From Actinomadura rayongensis (lineage in GTDB: Bacteria; Actinomycetota; Actinomycetes; Streptosporangiales; Streptosporangiaceae), in the NCBI RefSeq assembly GCF_009831215.1, contig NZ_WUTW01000002.1, positions 1,397,002-1,461,001 of the forward strand: 64,000 bases of DNA, given 5' to 3'. Position numbers and translations under genes: made by a program. Positions 24,673 through 47,875 of the stretch are shown piece after piece (positions within the stretch are counted from its first letter, which is position 1; every line of letters starts with the position of its first letter). The notes below the pieces were generated by a model that worked only from the letters and a program-made list of their open reading frames with translations, was not told the origin of the DNA and searched no databases.

Positions 24673-25842
24673 GTGACCAGGCTCCGCGAGTTCAAACTGC
24701 CCGACGTCGGCGAAGGGCTGACCGAGGCCGAGATCGTCCGCTGGCTCGTCGCGCCGGACGACCGGGTGCGCGACGGCATGGCCGTCTGCGAGATCGAGAC
24801 GGCCAAGGCGCTGGTCGAACTGCCGATTCCCTTCGACGGAAGGGTGCACGAGCTGCATTTCGAGCAGGGCGCGACGGTGGACGTCGGGGCCGTCCTCATC
24901 ACGGTGGAAGAGGACCCGTCACCCGGCGGGGAACCGGTGCTGGTCGGTTATGGCGCGAGTGAACCGGCCGTCCGGCGGCGTCCGCGCAAACGTCCGGACG
25001 GCGAAATCCGGGCCGCCGCGACGCCGCCGGTGCGCAAACTGGCGAAAGACCTCGGGTTGGACCTCGCGACCGTCGTGCCCACCGGGCCCGGCGGTGTCGT
25101 GACGCGCGAGGACGTCGAATCGGCCGCGCGTTCCACGGCGCCCGAGAAGAGGCGGATTCCGGTCACCGGAGTGCGCCGGGCGATGGCGCGGGCCACGACG
25201 GAAAGCGCGTTCACCGCGCCGCACGTCACGGAATTCCTCACGGTCGACGTGACCCGCACGATGCGGCTCGTCGACGACCTCAAAGCCGATCCGGAACACG
25301 CGGACCTTCGCGTGACGCCGCTGCTGCTGGTCGCAAAGGCCCTGCTGGTCGCGGTCCGCCGGCACCCGGAGATCAACGCCTCGTGGGACGAGGCGGGGCG
25401 GGCGATCGTCCTGCACGACGCGGTCCACCTCGGCATCGCCGTGGCGACGCCGCGCGGCCTCATCGTCCCCAACGTCAAGGACGCGCAGGCCCGGACGCTG
25501 CCGGAACTCGCGCGGGCGTTGCGGGACCTGACGCGGACGGCGCGGTCCGGACGCACGGAGCCCGGCGACCTGACCGGCGGAACCATCACCATCACGAACA
25601 TCGGGGTCTTCGGCGTGGACGCCGGAACGCCGATCCTCAATCCCGGCGAGGCCGCGATTCTCGCGGTCGGCGCGATCCGGCTGAAGCCGTGGGTGCACCA
25701 GGGCGAGGTCAAGCCGCGCCATGTCGTGACCCTGGCGCTTTCCTTCGACCACCGCCTGGTCGACGGAGAACTCGGGTCGAAGGTGCTCGCCGGGACCGGA
25801 GCCGTTCTCGAACGGCCCGAACGGATCATCGGATGGTCCTAG
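24673..25842 (+). CDS. Branched-chain 2-oxoacid dehydrogenase E2 (dihydrolipoamide acyltransferase)
   Basis: A 389-residue, single-lipoyl E2. The lipoyl domain spans ~3-78 (lipoylated Lys in EIETAKALVELP). The E1/E3-binding domain spans ~115-150 (VRKLAKDLGLDLATVVPTGP). The catalytic core spans ~165-389, with the DHRLVDG active-site His near the end. It transfers the branched acyl group to CoA as the core of the complex. No E3 (dihydrolipoyl dehydrogenase) gene is present, so the housekeeping E3 must serve. It starts 18 bases after E1-beta with GGAGGGGG as ribosome-binding site. Confidence 0.92.
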   Translation: MTRLREFKLPDVGEGLTEAEIVRWLVAPDDRVRDGMAVCEIETAKALVELPIPFDGRVHELHFEQGATVDVGAVLITVEEDPSPGGEPVLVGYGASEPAVRRRPRKRPDGEIRAAATPPVRKLAKDLGLDLATVVPTGPGGVVTREDVESAARSTAPEKRRIPVTGVRRAMARATTESAFTAPHVTEFLTVDVTRTMRLVDDLKADPEHADLRVTPLLLVAKALLVAVRRHPEINASWDEAGRAIVLHDAVHLGIAVATPRGLIVPNVKDAQARTLPELARALRDLTRTARSGRTEPGDLTGGTITITNIGVFGVDAGTPILNPGEAAILAVGAIRLKPWVHQGEVKPRHVVTLALSFDHRLVDGELGSKVLAGTGAVLERPERIIGWS

Positions 25843-25865
25843 CCCCGGCGAACAGGAGGAACAAC

Positions 25866-26873
25866 GTGTCACGCGCAGCAGTGCTCCAAGGAATCGGCGC
25901 CGTCGTCCCGCCCCGCGTCGTGGACAACGACGAACTGTCGCGGTCGCTCGACACCGATGACCGGTGGATCCGCACGAGGACCGGAATTCGTCGGCGCCAT
26001 TGGACCGACCCGGGGACCACCACGGGCGATCTGGCCGCCGAGGCGGGGCTGCGCGCCCTGAAATCGGCGGGCGTCGATTCCGTCGACATGGTCATTCTCG
26101 CGACGAGCACCGGCAACCAGGTCATGCCGGCCACCGCGCCCGAGGTGGCCGAAATGCTCGGTCTCGACCGCGTCGCGGCCCATGACGTGTCCGCCGCGTG
26201 CGCCGGATTCGTCTACGCGCTCTCCTCGGCCGCCGGGGCGCTGGCGATCGGCGGCGCGGAACGGGTGCTCGTGATCGGCGCGGACGTCTGGTCGACGCGG
26301 CTCGATCCCGCCGACCGCTCCACCGCGATCATTTTCGGCGACGGGGCGGGCGCCGCCGTTCTGCGCGCGGGCGACGCCGACGAACCGGGCGCGCTCCTGG
26401 GCTTCGACCTCGGCAGCGACGGCTCCGGGCGCGAACTCGCCCAGGTGGCCGGCGGCGGTTCCCGGGAACTGTCCGCCGGACGGCCGCCGCGTCCCGGGGA
26501 CGCCTATCTCGCCATGCAGGGAAAGGAAATGTTCACCCACGCCGTGAACCGCATGGCCGAGTCGTCCCGGCGGCTGCTCGACCGGATCGGCTGGGACGTC
26601 GACGACGTCGCGTGGTGCGCGGCGCACCAGGCCAATGTGCGCATTCTCCACACGGTCGCCGACGTTCTCGCGCTGCCGCGCGAACGCATGTTGGTCCATT
26701 TGGATCGCGTGGGGAACACGTCCGCCGCGTCCATTCCCTTGGCATTGACCGACGCCGCTTCGGCCGGGCGTTTGCGCGCGGGCGACGGCGTCCTGATGAC
26801 GGCGTTCGGCGGCGGCCTCAGCTGGGGATCGACGGCCGTCCGCTGGCCCGCGCCGGACGTCCTGAGCATCTGA
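25866..26873 (+). CDS. 3-oxoacyl-ACP synthase III (FabH)
   Basis: A 335-residue true KASIII with the complete condensing triad Cys112 (SAACAGF), His254 (AAHQANVRI) and Asn284 (GNTSAAS). It condenses an acyl-CoA starter with malonyl-ACP to give a 3-oxoacyl-ACP. Next to the dehydrogenase genes it most likely uses isobutyryl-, isovaleryl- or 2-methylbutyryl-CoA and the free ACP that follows. The GTG at 25866 follows AGGAGGA. It differs from the other KASIII-like gene at 19973 in keeping Asn in the triad, so the two are not redundant. Confidence 0.93.
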   Translation: MSRAAVLQGIGAVVPPRVVDNDELSRSLDTDDRWIRTRTGIRRRHWTDPGTTTGDLAAEAGLRALKSAGVDSVDMVILATSTGNQVMPATAPEVAEMLGLDRVAAHDVSAACAGFVYALSSAAGALAIGGAERVLVIGADVWSTRLDPADRSTAIIFGDGAGAAVLRAGDADEPGALLGFDLGSDGSGRELAQVAGGGSRELSAGRPPRPGDAYLAMQGKEMFTHAVNRMAESSRRLLDRIGWDVDDVAWCAAHQANVRILHTVADVLALPRERMLVHLDRVGNTSAASIPLALTDAASAGRLRAGDGVLMTAFGGGLSWGSTAVRWPAPDVLSI

Positions 26874-26898
26874 CCCGACCCACGACGAAGGAGCTTTC

Positions 26899-27141
26899 AT
26901 GACCGGCGACGTTGTTCTCGAAACCCTCCGCAGAATCGTGGCGGACAGCCATGGCGAGGTGCCGGAGATCACCGCCGACTCCCGGTTCGCCGATCTGGAG
27001 ATCGACTCTCTGGTGCTGCTGGAACTGTCGGTCGTCCTGGAGCGCGCCTGCGGCGTCAAGATCTTCGAGGACGAGCTGGTCGACGCGGGGACCGCGCGCG
27101 CCGTCGCGGCCCTGCTGCGGGAAAGAAGCGCCGTCGGATGA
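26899..27141 (+). CDS. Acyl carrier protein (free-standing)
   Basis: An 80-residue four-helix acyl carrier protein, phosphopantetheinylated at Ser37 in LEIDSLVLLEL. It is acidic and of normal ACP length. It sits between FabH and the AfsA-domain gene, and its stop overlaps the AfsA-domain start by 4 bases (ATGA). It is therefore the likely carrier for the FabH product and the acyl donor for the AfsA-domain protein. Confidence 0.92.
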   Translation: MTGDVVLETLRRIVADSHGEVPEITADSRFADLEIDSLVLLELSVVLERACGVKIFEDELVDAGTARAVAALLRERSAVG

Positions 27142-27893
27142 CGGTCACGAGACTCTGCGTCGTGGGCGACCGGTTCGCGCCCTTCGCCGACGGCACCGGC
27201 GCGGACACGGTGTCGGGCCTCGTGGCGGCGCTGCGCTCCCGGCTGCACACGGGAGAACTGGTCCTCATCGAGGGCCAGGGAGTCGACGCGCGCGACTGGG
27301 ACCGGATTCGCGCCGAACTCGCGCGCGCCGGCGTCACCGCCGACATTCGCGCGAACGCGACGGGACCGCTCGCCCGGGACTCCGAAATCCACAAGCACCG
27401 CGAAGAGAACGTCCTCATCGCGGGCCTCGAACAGACCGGAGCGACGACGTTCCGCGCGGCGCTGCGCCTGCACAACGACGAGGAACTGCTGCTCGACCAC
27501 CAGGGCGGGCACGTCCAGGGAATGGTGCTTCTGGAGGCCGCGCGGCAGATGTTCCTGGCGGTGAGCGAGCGCTACCACGCCTCCCGGTGGCCGGAGAACC
27601 GGTACGGCTATGTCCTGGAGTCGATGGAGAGCAAGTTCCGTACCTTTCTGTTTCCGCTGGCCGCGACGATCGAATACGAAGTGCTCTCCGTCGGCCTGGA
27701 CGACCCGGAACACCTCACCTTCGACGTCCGCGTCGAGATCGTGCAGGCCGGGCTTCCGGCGGCGACGATCCGCATGGTGTGCTCCGCCGTCCACGCGGAC
27801 GCGCTGGCGCAGAAGGAGCGCAGAGGAGCGGGGCGCGCGCTGCGCCTGCTGGCCGCCGGGCGCACACCGTCCCTCGCGGCCGGGGACCGCTGA
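27138..27893 (+). CDS. AfsA-type hotdog domain protein (single domain)
   Basis: A 251-residue protein. Residues ~83-235 match one A-factor-biosynthesis hotdog repeat: EIHKHREENVLIAG, then HQGGHVQGMVLLEAARQM with H121, H125 and E133, and a third strand set near FDVRVEIVQAGLPAATIRMV. The first ~80 residues (start MTVTRLCVVGDRFAPFADG) have no match that I recognise; they might be a small Rossmann-like piece. Canonical AfsA has two hotdog repeats and condenses a 3-oxoacyl-ACP with dihydroxyacetone phosphate in gamma-butyrolactone synthesis. Relatives serve as dehydratase- or transferase-like enzymes in secondary metabolism. Its translational coupling to the ACP suggests an ACP-bound substrate. 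The precise reaction is open. Confidence 0.8.
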   Translation: MTVTRLCVVGDRFAPFADGTGADTVSGLVAALRSRLHTGELVLIEGQGVDARDWDRIRAELARAGVTADIRANATGPLARDSEIHKHREENVLIAGLEQTGATTFRAALRLHNDEELLLDHQGGHVQGMVLLEAARQMFLAVSERYHASRWPENRYGYVLESMESKFRTFLFPLAATIEYEVLSVGLDDPEHLTFDVRVEIVQAGLPAATIRMVCSAVHADALAQKERRGAGRALRLLAAGRTPSLAAGDR

Positions 27894-27952
27894 CCTCCGT
27901 CGGCCGTCTCGACGGGGAACGGCCCGGGGGAAAGGTGTCCCGCGGACCGCTA

Positions 27953-27972
27953 CGGGCTGGTCTTCTAGCCCG
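27953..27972. terminator. Candidate terminator between convergent genes
   Basis: CGGGCT (27953-27958) and AGCCCG (27967-27972) form a 6-bp stem with an 8-base T-rich loop in the 90-base gap between the AfsA-domain gene (rightward) and the dioxygenase (leftward). The stem is short, so this is weak evidence. Confidence 0.3.
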
Positions 27973-27983
27973 ACAGCTGGACG

Positions 27984-28901
27984 TCAGCCGGTCATCGCGA
28001 CCAGGACCTTGCGGGGCGGGGTGAAGGGGCGGCGGCCGTGGGACGTGAGCAGGTTGTCGACCACGAGCACGTCGCCCTGCTGCCAGGGGGCGGCGACCAG
28101 TTCCGCGCGGTAGGCGGCGCGGATCGCGGCCAGGTCCGCTTCGGGGATGGCGGTGCCGTCGCCGAAGCGGGCGTTGCGCGGCAGGCCGTCCTCGCCGTAC
28201 AGCTCGACCAGCATGTCGCGGACGTCCTTTTTCAGGGCGGACGGGTGGAAGAGGTGCGCCTGGTTGAACCAGACCCGTTCTCCGGTCGCCGGATGCTCGG
28301 CGACGGCGGGGCGGACCTGGCTCGTCCGCAGGTCGTCGCCGTCCCACGCGTACTCGATGCCCGCCGCGTCGCAGAACTCCGCCACGGCCGCCCGGTCGGA
28401 CGTCTGGAAGACCTCCTCCCACGGCAGGTCCATGCCGACCCGGTAGTTGCGGACGTACATGACGCCCCGGTCGGCGAAGCGGGCGACCAGGTCGGGGGCC
28501 AGCCGGTCCAGGACGCGGCGGCTGTCGGCCAGCGGCGTCTCCCCGCCCCGCGCGGCGGCCCGCTCGCAGAAGAACCACACCTCGCCGGGCCACGCGTGGG
28601 CGTAGGAGTTCTCGTTGTGCTGGGGGATCTCCTCGGCCGGCGGATACTCGGTCGAGGTGTAGACGCCCGGCGACTCCTCCGACCGCGGCGTGGACCGGTA
28701 GGTGTAGCCGAGCAGCTCCGGGGCGAACGTCCGGACGGCGGCCTGGAAGTCCTCGGCGGACCGGACGGGAAAACCCCGGAACAGCACCGCGCCGGACGTC
28801 CGCAACTGAGCGTCCACCTCCGCGCGCCGCGCGCTCAGATAATCGGTCAGCGCGGTGCCGGGATTCGGTGCGGTCACCATTGAGGGAAGCAAGTCGCCCA
28901 C
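27984..28901 (-). CDS. TauD/TfdA-family Fe(II)/2-oxoglutarate dioxygenase, SyrP-like
   Basis: A 305-residue non-heme iron dioxygenase. The facial triad is His95 and Glu97 (IPQHNENSY) with His288 (NLLTSHGRRPF); the following Arg should hold 2-oxoglutarate. RVWFNQAHLFH (~209-219) is typical of the SyrP/KtzO/KtzP branch that hydroxylates the beta carbon of amino acids tethered to NRPS carrier proteins. Asn6 is the best candidate substrate here by analogy with beta-hydroxylated Asp/Asn in related peptides, but Phe-like residue 2 or Hpg cannot be excluded. The GTG at 28901 is used; a Met at residue 8 is an alternative. It is divergent from the NRPS genes. Confidence 0.87.
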   Translation of the reverse strand: MGDLLPSMVTAPNPGTALTDYLSARRAEVDAQLRTSGAVLFRGFPVRSAEDFQAAVRTFAPELLGYTYRSTPRSEESPGVYTSTEYPPAEEIPQHNENSYAHAWPGEVWFFCERAAARGGETPLADSRRVLDRLAPDLVARFADRGVMYVRNYRVGMDLPWEEVFQTSDRAAVAEFCDAAGIEYAWDGDDLRTSQVRPAVAEHPATGERVWFNQAHLFHPSALKKDVRDMLVELYGEDGLPRNARFGDGTAIPEADLAAIRAAYRAELVAAPWQQGDVLVVDNLLTSHGRRPFTPPRKVLVAMTG

Positions 28902-29191
28902 CTTCTGCCGGTCATCGAAGAACGATGACGCATCAACGGTACGTGACCAGCCCCCGCGTCAGGGAATCGGTGAAATAGTGGCCGTGTCCGACCGTTGATT
29001 CTGGGGCGGGGGTGGTGAAATGCCTGCTCAGCGCATACTCAGCCGCACCACGTTCTCATGGTGTCCGCATTCTCGGCAACCGTTCACTTTGACAGTCAGG
29101 GGGGTGTCCAAGTGACTCTTCCCGGCGGTTGGGCGCCGGGAACCGGACGCCTTCCCGGCCGAGATGGTCTCGCGTAGAGTTCACAGTCGAA

Positions 29192-29220
29192 TTGATCAAC
29201 GTCTTGCTCCCGGGTATTGG
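29192..29220 (+). promoter_or_regulatory. Candidate sigma70-type promoter for the NRPS operon
   Basis: TTGATC (29192-29197), a 17-base spacer and TATTGG (29215-29220) sit about 235 bases upstream of the first NRPS start. The 553-base gap 28902-29454 between the divergent dioxygenase and NRPS genes holds no gene that I can support. It is locally AT-rich near 28920-29230 and should contain the promoters for both directions. Another TTGACA lies near 29090 without a good -10. Confidence 0.3.
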
Positions 29221-29454
29221 CGATCGTTTCGCCGGAACATGTGGACGGCCTGGGACCGAATGCGCGGGAGGGTCGCCGCAATGATCGGAGCGCCGCGGCG
29301 GGTCGTCGTCCGCGCCCGCCGCCCGTGGCCGTCCGCGCGCCGTCTCCCCGCCCCGGCGCCGTCCGGCGAGCCGCGTACGCCGTCCGCGCCGCCGGACCCG
29401 CGGTGACCCGCCAGCCCGATCGCACGACACCGACCGCCGAGCTCAGGACGAGGT

Positions 29455-43364
<13,910 letters not shown>

Positions 43365-43368
<4 letters not shown>

Positions 43369-46300
43369 GCGGTTCCAAGTTCGCTGACGTATGGCCCCTG
43401 TCCCCGTTGCAGGAGGGCCTGTTGTTCCACGCCCTCTACGACGACCGGGCATCGGACGGCTACGCGTTGCAGGCCGTCATGGACATCGACGGCCCCCTCG
43501 ACGCCGCGGTGCTGCGGGCGTCGGGGCAGGCGCTGCTCGATCGCCATGCGAGCCTGCGGGCGGGTTTCCTGCAGCTGGAGTCCGGCCGCCGGGTGCAGGT
43601 GATCGGCGAGCGGGTGGAACTGCCGTGGCGGCTGGTGGACGCCCCGGACGAGGGCGCGGCGGCGGCGGAGACCGTCCGCGACCACGCCGCGCGCTTCGAT
43701 CCGGCGACGCCGCCGCTGCTGCGCTTCCTGCTGCTGCGGCGCGGTCCCGAGCGGCACCGGCTGGTCCTGACGGTCCACCACATGGTGATGGACGGCTGGT
43801 CGCTGCCCATCCTGATGCGGGAGCTGTTCGCGCTCTACGCGGCGGGCGGGCGCCTCACCGGGGCTGGCCTGCCGCCCGTCACGCCGTACCGCGACTACCT
43901 GGCGTGGCTCGCGAACCAGGACCGCGACGCGGCGCGGACGGCCTGGCGGGACGCGCTGGCCGGCCGGGACGAACCGGCGCTCGTCGCGACGGCCGAACCC
44001 GCGGGCGAGCCGGTCCCGCCCCGGCGGGCGTGGGTCGAGGCGACCGGGGAGCTGACCGTGGCCGTCCGGGCGCTCGCCCGCCGGTACAACGTCACGCAGA
44101 ACACGCTGATCCAGGGCGCGTGGGCGATGGTGCTCAGTCGCCTGGCCGGACGCACGGACGTGGTGTTCGGTGCGATGGTCGCGGGCCGTCCGCCGGAGCT
44201 GCCGGGCGTCGAGGACATGCTCGGCCTGTTCGTCAACACGATCCCGGTGCGGGTCGAGCTGGACCCCGCCCAGCCGGTGGCGGACCTGCTGACCGGCCTC
44301 CAGGACCGTCAGTCGGTGCTGCTCGGCTACCAGTACCTGGGGCTCGCGGAGATCCAGCGGCTCGCGGGACCGGGCGCCGCGTTCGACACGCTGTTCGCCT
44401 ACGAGAACTTCCCGCACGAGCCGGCCGAGGGCATGACGCCGCCGGGCACGGGCCTGACGGTCCGGTCGAACGCGGGCGGGCTGGAGGCGACGCACTATCC
44501 GCTGAGCCTGACCGTCCTGCCGAGCGACCCGCTCCAGCTCCGGCTGACCTACCGGCCCGACCTGTTCGACGCGGCGGTCGCCGAGGCGCTGATCGCCCGG
44601 CTGCTGGTCGTGCTGGAGCGGATGGCGGCCGACCCGGACGCGCCGGTCGGGCGGCTCGGCGTCGTGGACGCCGCAGAGCGGGATCTCGTCGTCGCCGGGT
44701 GGAACGCGACGGACGCGCCGGGCGGCCCGGAGACGCTGGTGGCGGCGTTCGCGGCGCAGGTGGAGCGGTCGCCGGAAGCGGTGGCCGTGGCCGGCGACGT
44801 GGCGTGGACGTACGCCGAGCTGGACGCGGTGACGGGCCGTATCGCCGCCGGTCTGACCGGGATGCGGCGCGTGGGCGTGTTGATGGAGCGGTCGGCGTGG
44901 CTGGTGGCGGCGCTCGTCGGCACGGTCAAGGCGGGCGCGGCGTACATCCCGGTGGATCCGGGGTGGCCCGCCGCGCGGATCGAGCGGGTGCTGTCCGAGG
45001 CCGACGTGGATCTGGTCGTGACCGAACCGGGCCTGGCCGACCGGGTGCCGGCGGGGCTGCCGACGGTCATGGTCGACGAGCTGGCGGCGAGCGAGAACGG
45101 CACGTCGCAGGCGAGCGTCCATCCGGACGACCTGGCGTACGTCATGTACACGTCGGGTTCGACCGGCGTGCCCAAAGGCGTGGCGGCGACGCATCGCGGA
45201 GTCGCCGGTCTGGCGCTCGACAGCGGGTGGGGCGTGGGGCCGGGGAGCCGGGTTCTGCTGCACGCGCCGGTCGCGTTCGACGCTTCGACGTACGAAATCT
45301 GGGTGCCGCTGTTATCGGGGGGCCAGATCGCCGTGGCCCCTCCCGGACGGATCGACGCGACGGTCCTGCGCTCGCTCATCGCCGCGTTCGACGTGACGGC
45401 CGTCCATGTGACGGCGGGCCTGCTGGGCGCGCTCGCGCAGGAGGCCCCGGACTGCTTCGCGGGCCTGGACGAGGTCCTGACCGGCGGCGACGTGGTCAGC
45501 CGCGACGCCGTCGCCGCCGTGATGGCGGCCTGTCCCGGCGTGACCGTCCGGCATCTGTACGGGCCGACCGAGACGACCTTGTGCGCGACCGCCCAGCCGC
45601 TCGCGGCCGGAACCGAGGTGCCGTCCGTCCTGCCGATCGGCCGTCCCCGCGACAACATGCGCGCGCTCGTCCTGGACGCGTTCTTACAGCCGGTGCCGGT
45701 GGGCGTCGCGGGCGAGCTGTACCTCGCGGGCTCCGGGCTCGCGCGGGGATACCTCGACCGTCCGGCTCTGAGCGCAGAGCGGTTCGTGGCGTGCCCGTAC
45801 GCCGAAGGCGAGCGGATGTACCGCACCGGCGACCTGGTCCGCTGGGACGCCCAGGGACGCCTGGTGTTCGTCGGCCGCGCGGACGCCCAGGTGAAGATCC
45901 GGGGTTACCGGATCGAGCCCGCCGAGATCGAAACCGTCCTGGCCCGGCACGAGCAGGTCGCCCGGGCGGCCGTGATCGCCCGCGAGGACCAGGGGGACAA
46001 GCGGCTCATCGCCTACGTCGTCCCGGCCAACGGCGCCGTCGACACCGCCGACCTGCGCACCTTCACCGGCACCGTCTTACCGGACTACATGGTCCCGGCC
46101 GCCGTGGTGACCGTCCCCGAATTCCCTCTGACGCGCAGCGGCAAGCTCGACCGGGACGCCCTGCCCGCCCCGGACTTCGCCGGAGCGACGGGGAGCCGCG
46201 CGCCCCGCACCGCGACCGAAGAGACGCTGTGCGCCCTGTTCGCGGGCGTGCTGAAGCTGGACCGCGTCGGCGCCGAGGACAGCTTCTTCGACCTCGGCGG

Positions 46301-47875
46301 CGACTCGATCGTCTCGATGCAGCTCGTCGCCCGCGCCCGCCGCGCGGGCGTCCTGATCACCGCGCAGGACGTCTTCGAGTTCGCCACCCCGGCGGCCCTG
46401 GCCGCCGTCGCCGACGCGCAGGCCGCGTCCCGCGAGCCCGCGCGGCCGGACGAGGACGCCGCCGGCCCGGTGCCGCTGACCCCCGTGATCCGGGCCGCCG
46501 CGCACCGCACCGGCCTCCCCGCCCGGTTCTCCCAGTGGGTGACGGTCGCCGTCCCGCCGCAGCTCGGACTGGACGGCCTGAAAACCGCCGTGACCGCCCT
46601 CGCGGACCGGCATCCCCTGCTGCGCGCCCGGCTGGTCCGTCCGGCGGCGGACCAGCCGGACACCTGGCGGCTGGAGCCCGGCACGGCCGACGTCGCGGCG
46701 TGGGTGACGCGGGTGGACGCGTCCGGCGCGGACGACCTCGCGGAGGCGGCGGCGGCCGAGGGCCGGGCCGCGACGGCCCGGCTGGACCCGGGCGCCGGGG
46801 TGATGGCGCAGGTCGTGTGGCTGGACCGCGGACCGCTGCCGGGCCGGCTCGTGCTGGTCGCGCACCACTTGGTGGTGGACGGCGTCTCGTGGCGGATCCT
46901 GCTGCCCGACCTCCAGGCCGCCTGCACGGCGGTCGCCGCCGGAGAGAAGCCGGCGCTGGACCCGGTGGACACCTCGTTCGGCGCGTGGGCGCGGGCCCTG
47001 GCCGACGCGGCGACCGACCCGGCGCGCACGGCGGAGCTGCCGCGCTGGCGGGAGATCCTGACCGGCGGCGGGCCCCGGCTGGCGGACCGGGCGCTGGACC
47101 CGAAGCGGGACACGGCGGGCAGCGGCCGGCAGGTCGAGGTCCCGGTGCCGGCCGACGTGACGCGCGCCTTGCTGACGAAGGTCCCGCAGGCATTCCACGC
47201 GGGCATCGAAGACGTCCTGCTCGCGGGCCTGACGGCGGCGGTCGCCGCGTGGCGCGGCGCCGGGCCCCTTGCGGTCGACGTGGAGGGCCACGGGCGGCGG
47301 GCGCTCGCCGAGGGCATGGACCTGTCGCGGACGATCGGCTGGTTCACGAGCGTCCATCCGGTCCTGCTGGACGCGGGCCCGGTCGATCCGGCGGACGTCC
47401 GGTCCGGCGGCGCGGCGGCGGGCGCCCTGCTGAAGGCCGTGAAGGAGCAGGTCCGGGCGGTGCCGGGGGACGGTCTCGGCTACGGGATGCTCCGCTACCT
47501 GAACCCGGAGACCGGCCCCGAACTCGCCGCACTGCCCACCCCCGAGATCGGCTTCAACTACCTCGGCCGCTTCACCGCCGACGCGACGGACGACGCGTGG
47601 CGGCAGCTGGACCTGGACGGCGACGCCGACCCCGGCGCGCCCGTCCCGCACGCCCTGGAGGCGGGCGGCGTGGTGGCGGACGGGGTGCTGCGGCTGTCGC
47701 TGGCGTGGCCCGGCGAGATGTTCGCGGAGCAGGACGTCCGGGACCTGGCGGACGCGTGGGCCGCGATGCTGGCCGGGCTCGCCGAAGCCCCGGAAGCGGG
47801 CGGGCACACGCCGTCGGACTTCCCGCTCGTGACGCTCGGCCAGGAGCAGGTCGAGGAGCTGGAGCGTCTGCGCCC
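43365..47875 (+). other. NRPS module 5: C-A(Hpg)-T-E
   Basis: The A5 code is D-A-Y-H-L-G-L-L-C-K, identical to module 3, so Hpg. T5 carries [13 protein letters not shown]5 has HHLVVDG, GHGRR (rather than the usual GHGRE) and FNYLGR, and is probably active. The C5 motif is HHMVMDG. Confidence 0.8.

Noticed and set aside
22594..25842. Ordinary pyruvate dehydrogenase
   Set aside because: The sequence cannot fully exclude it, but coupling with FabH, ACP and AfsA-domain genes and the lack of E3 favour branched-chain substrate supply.
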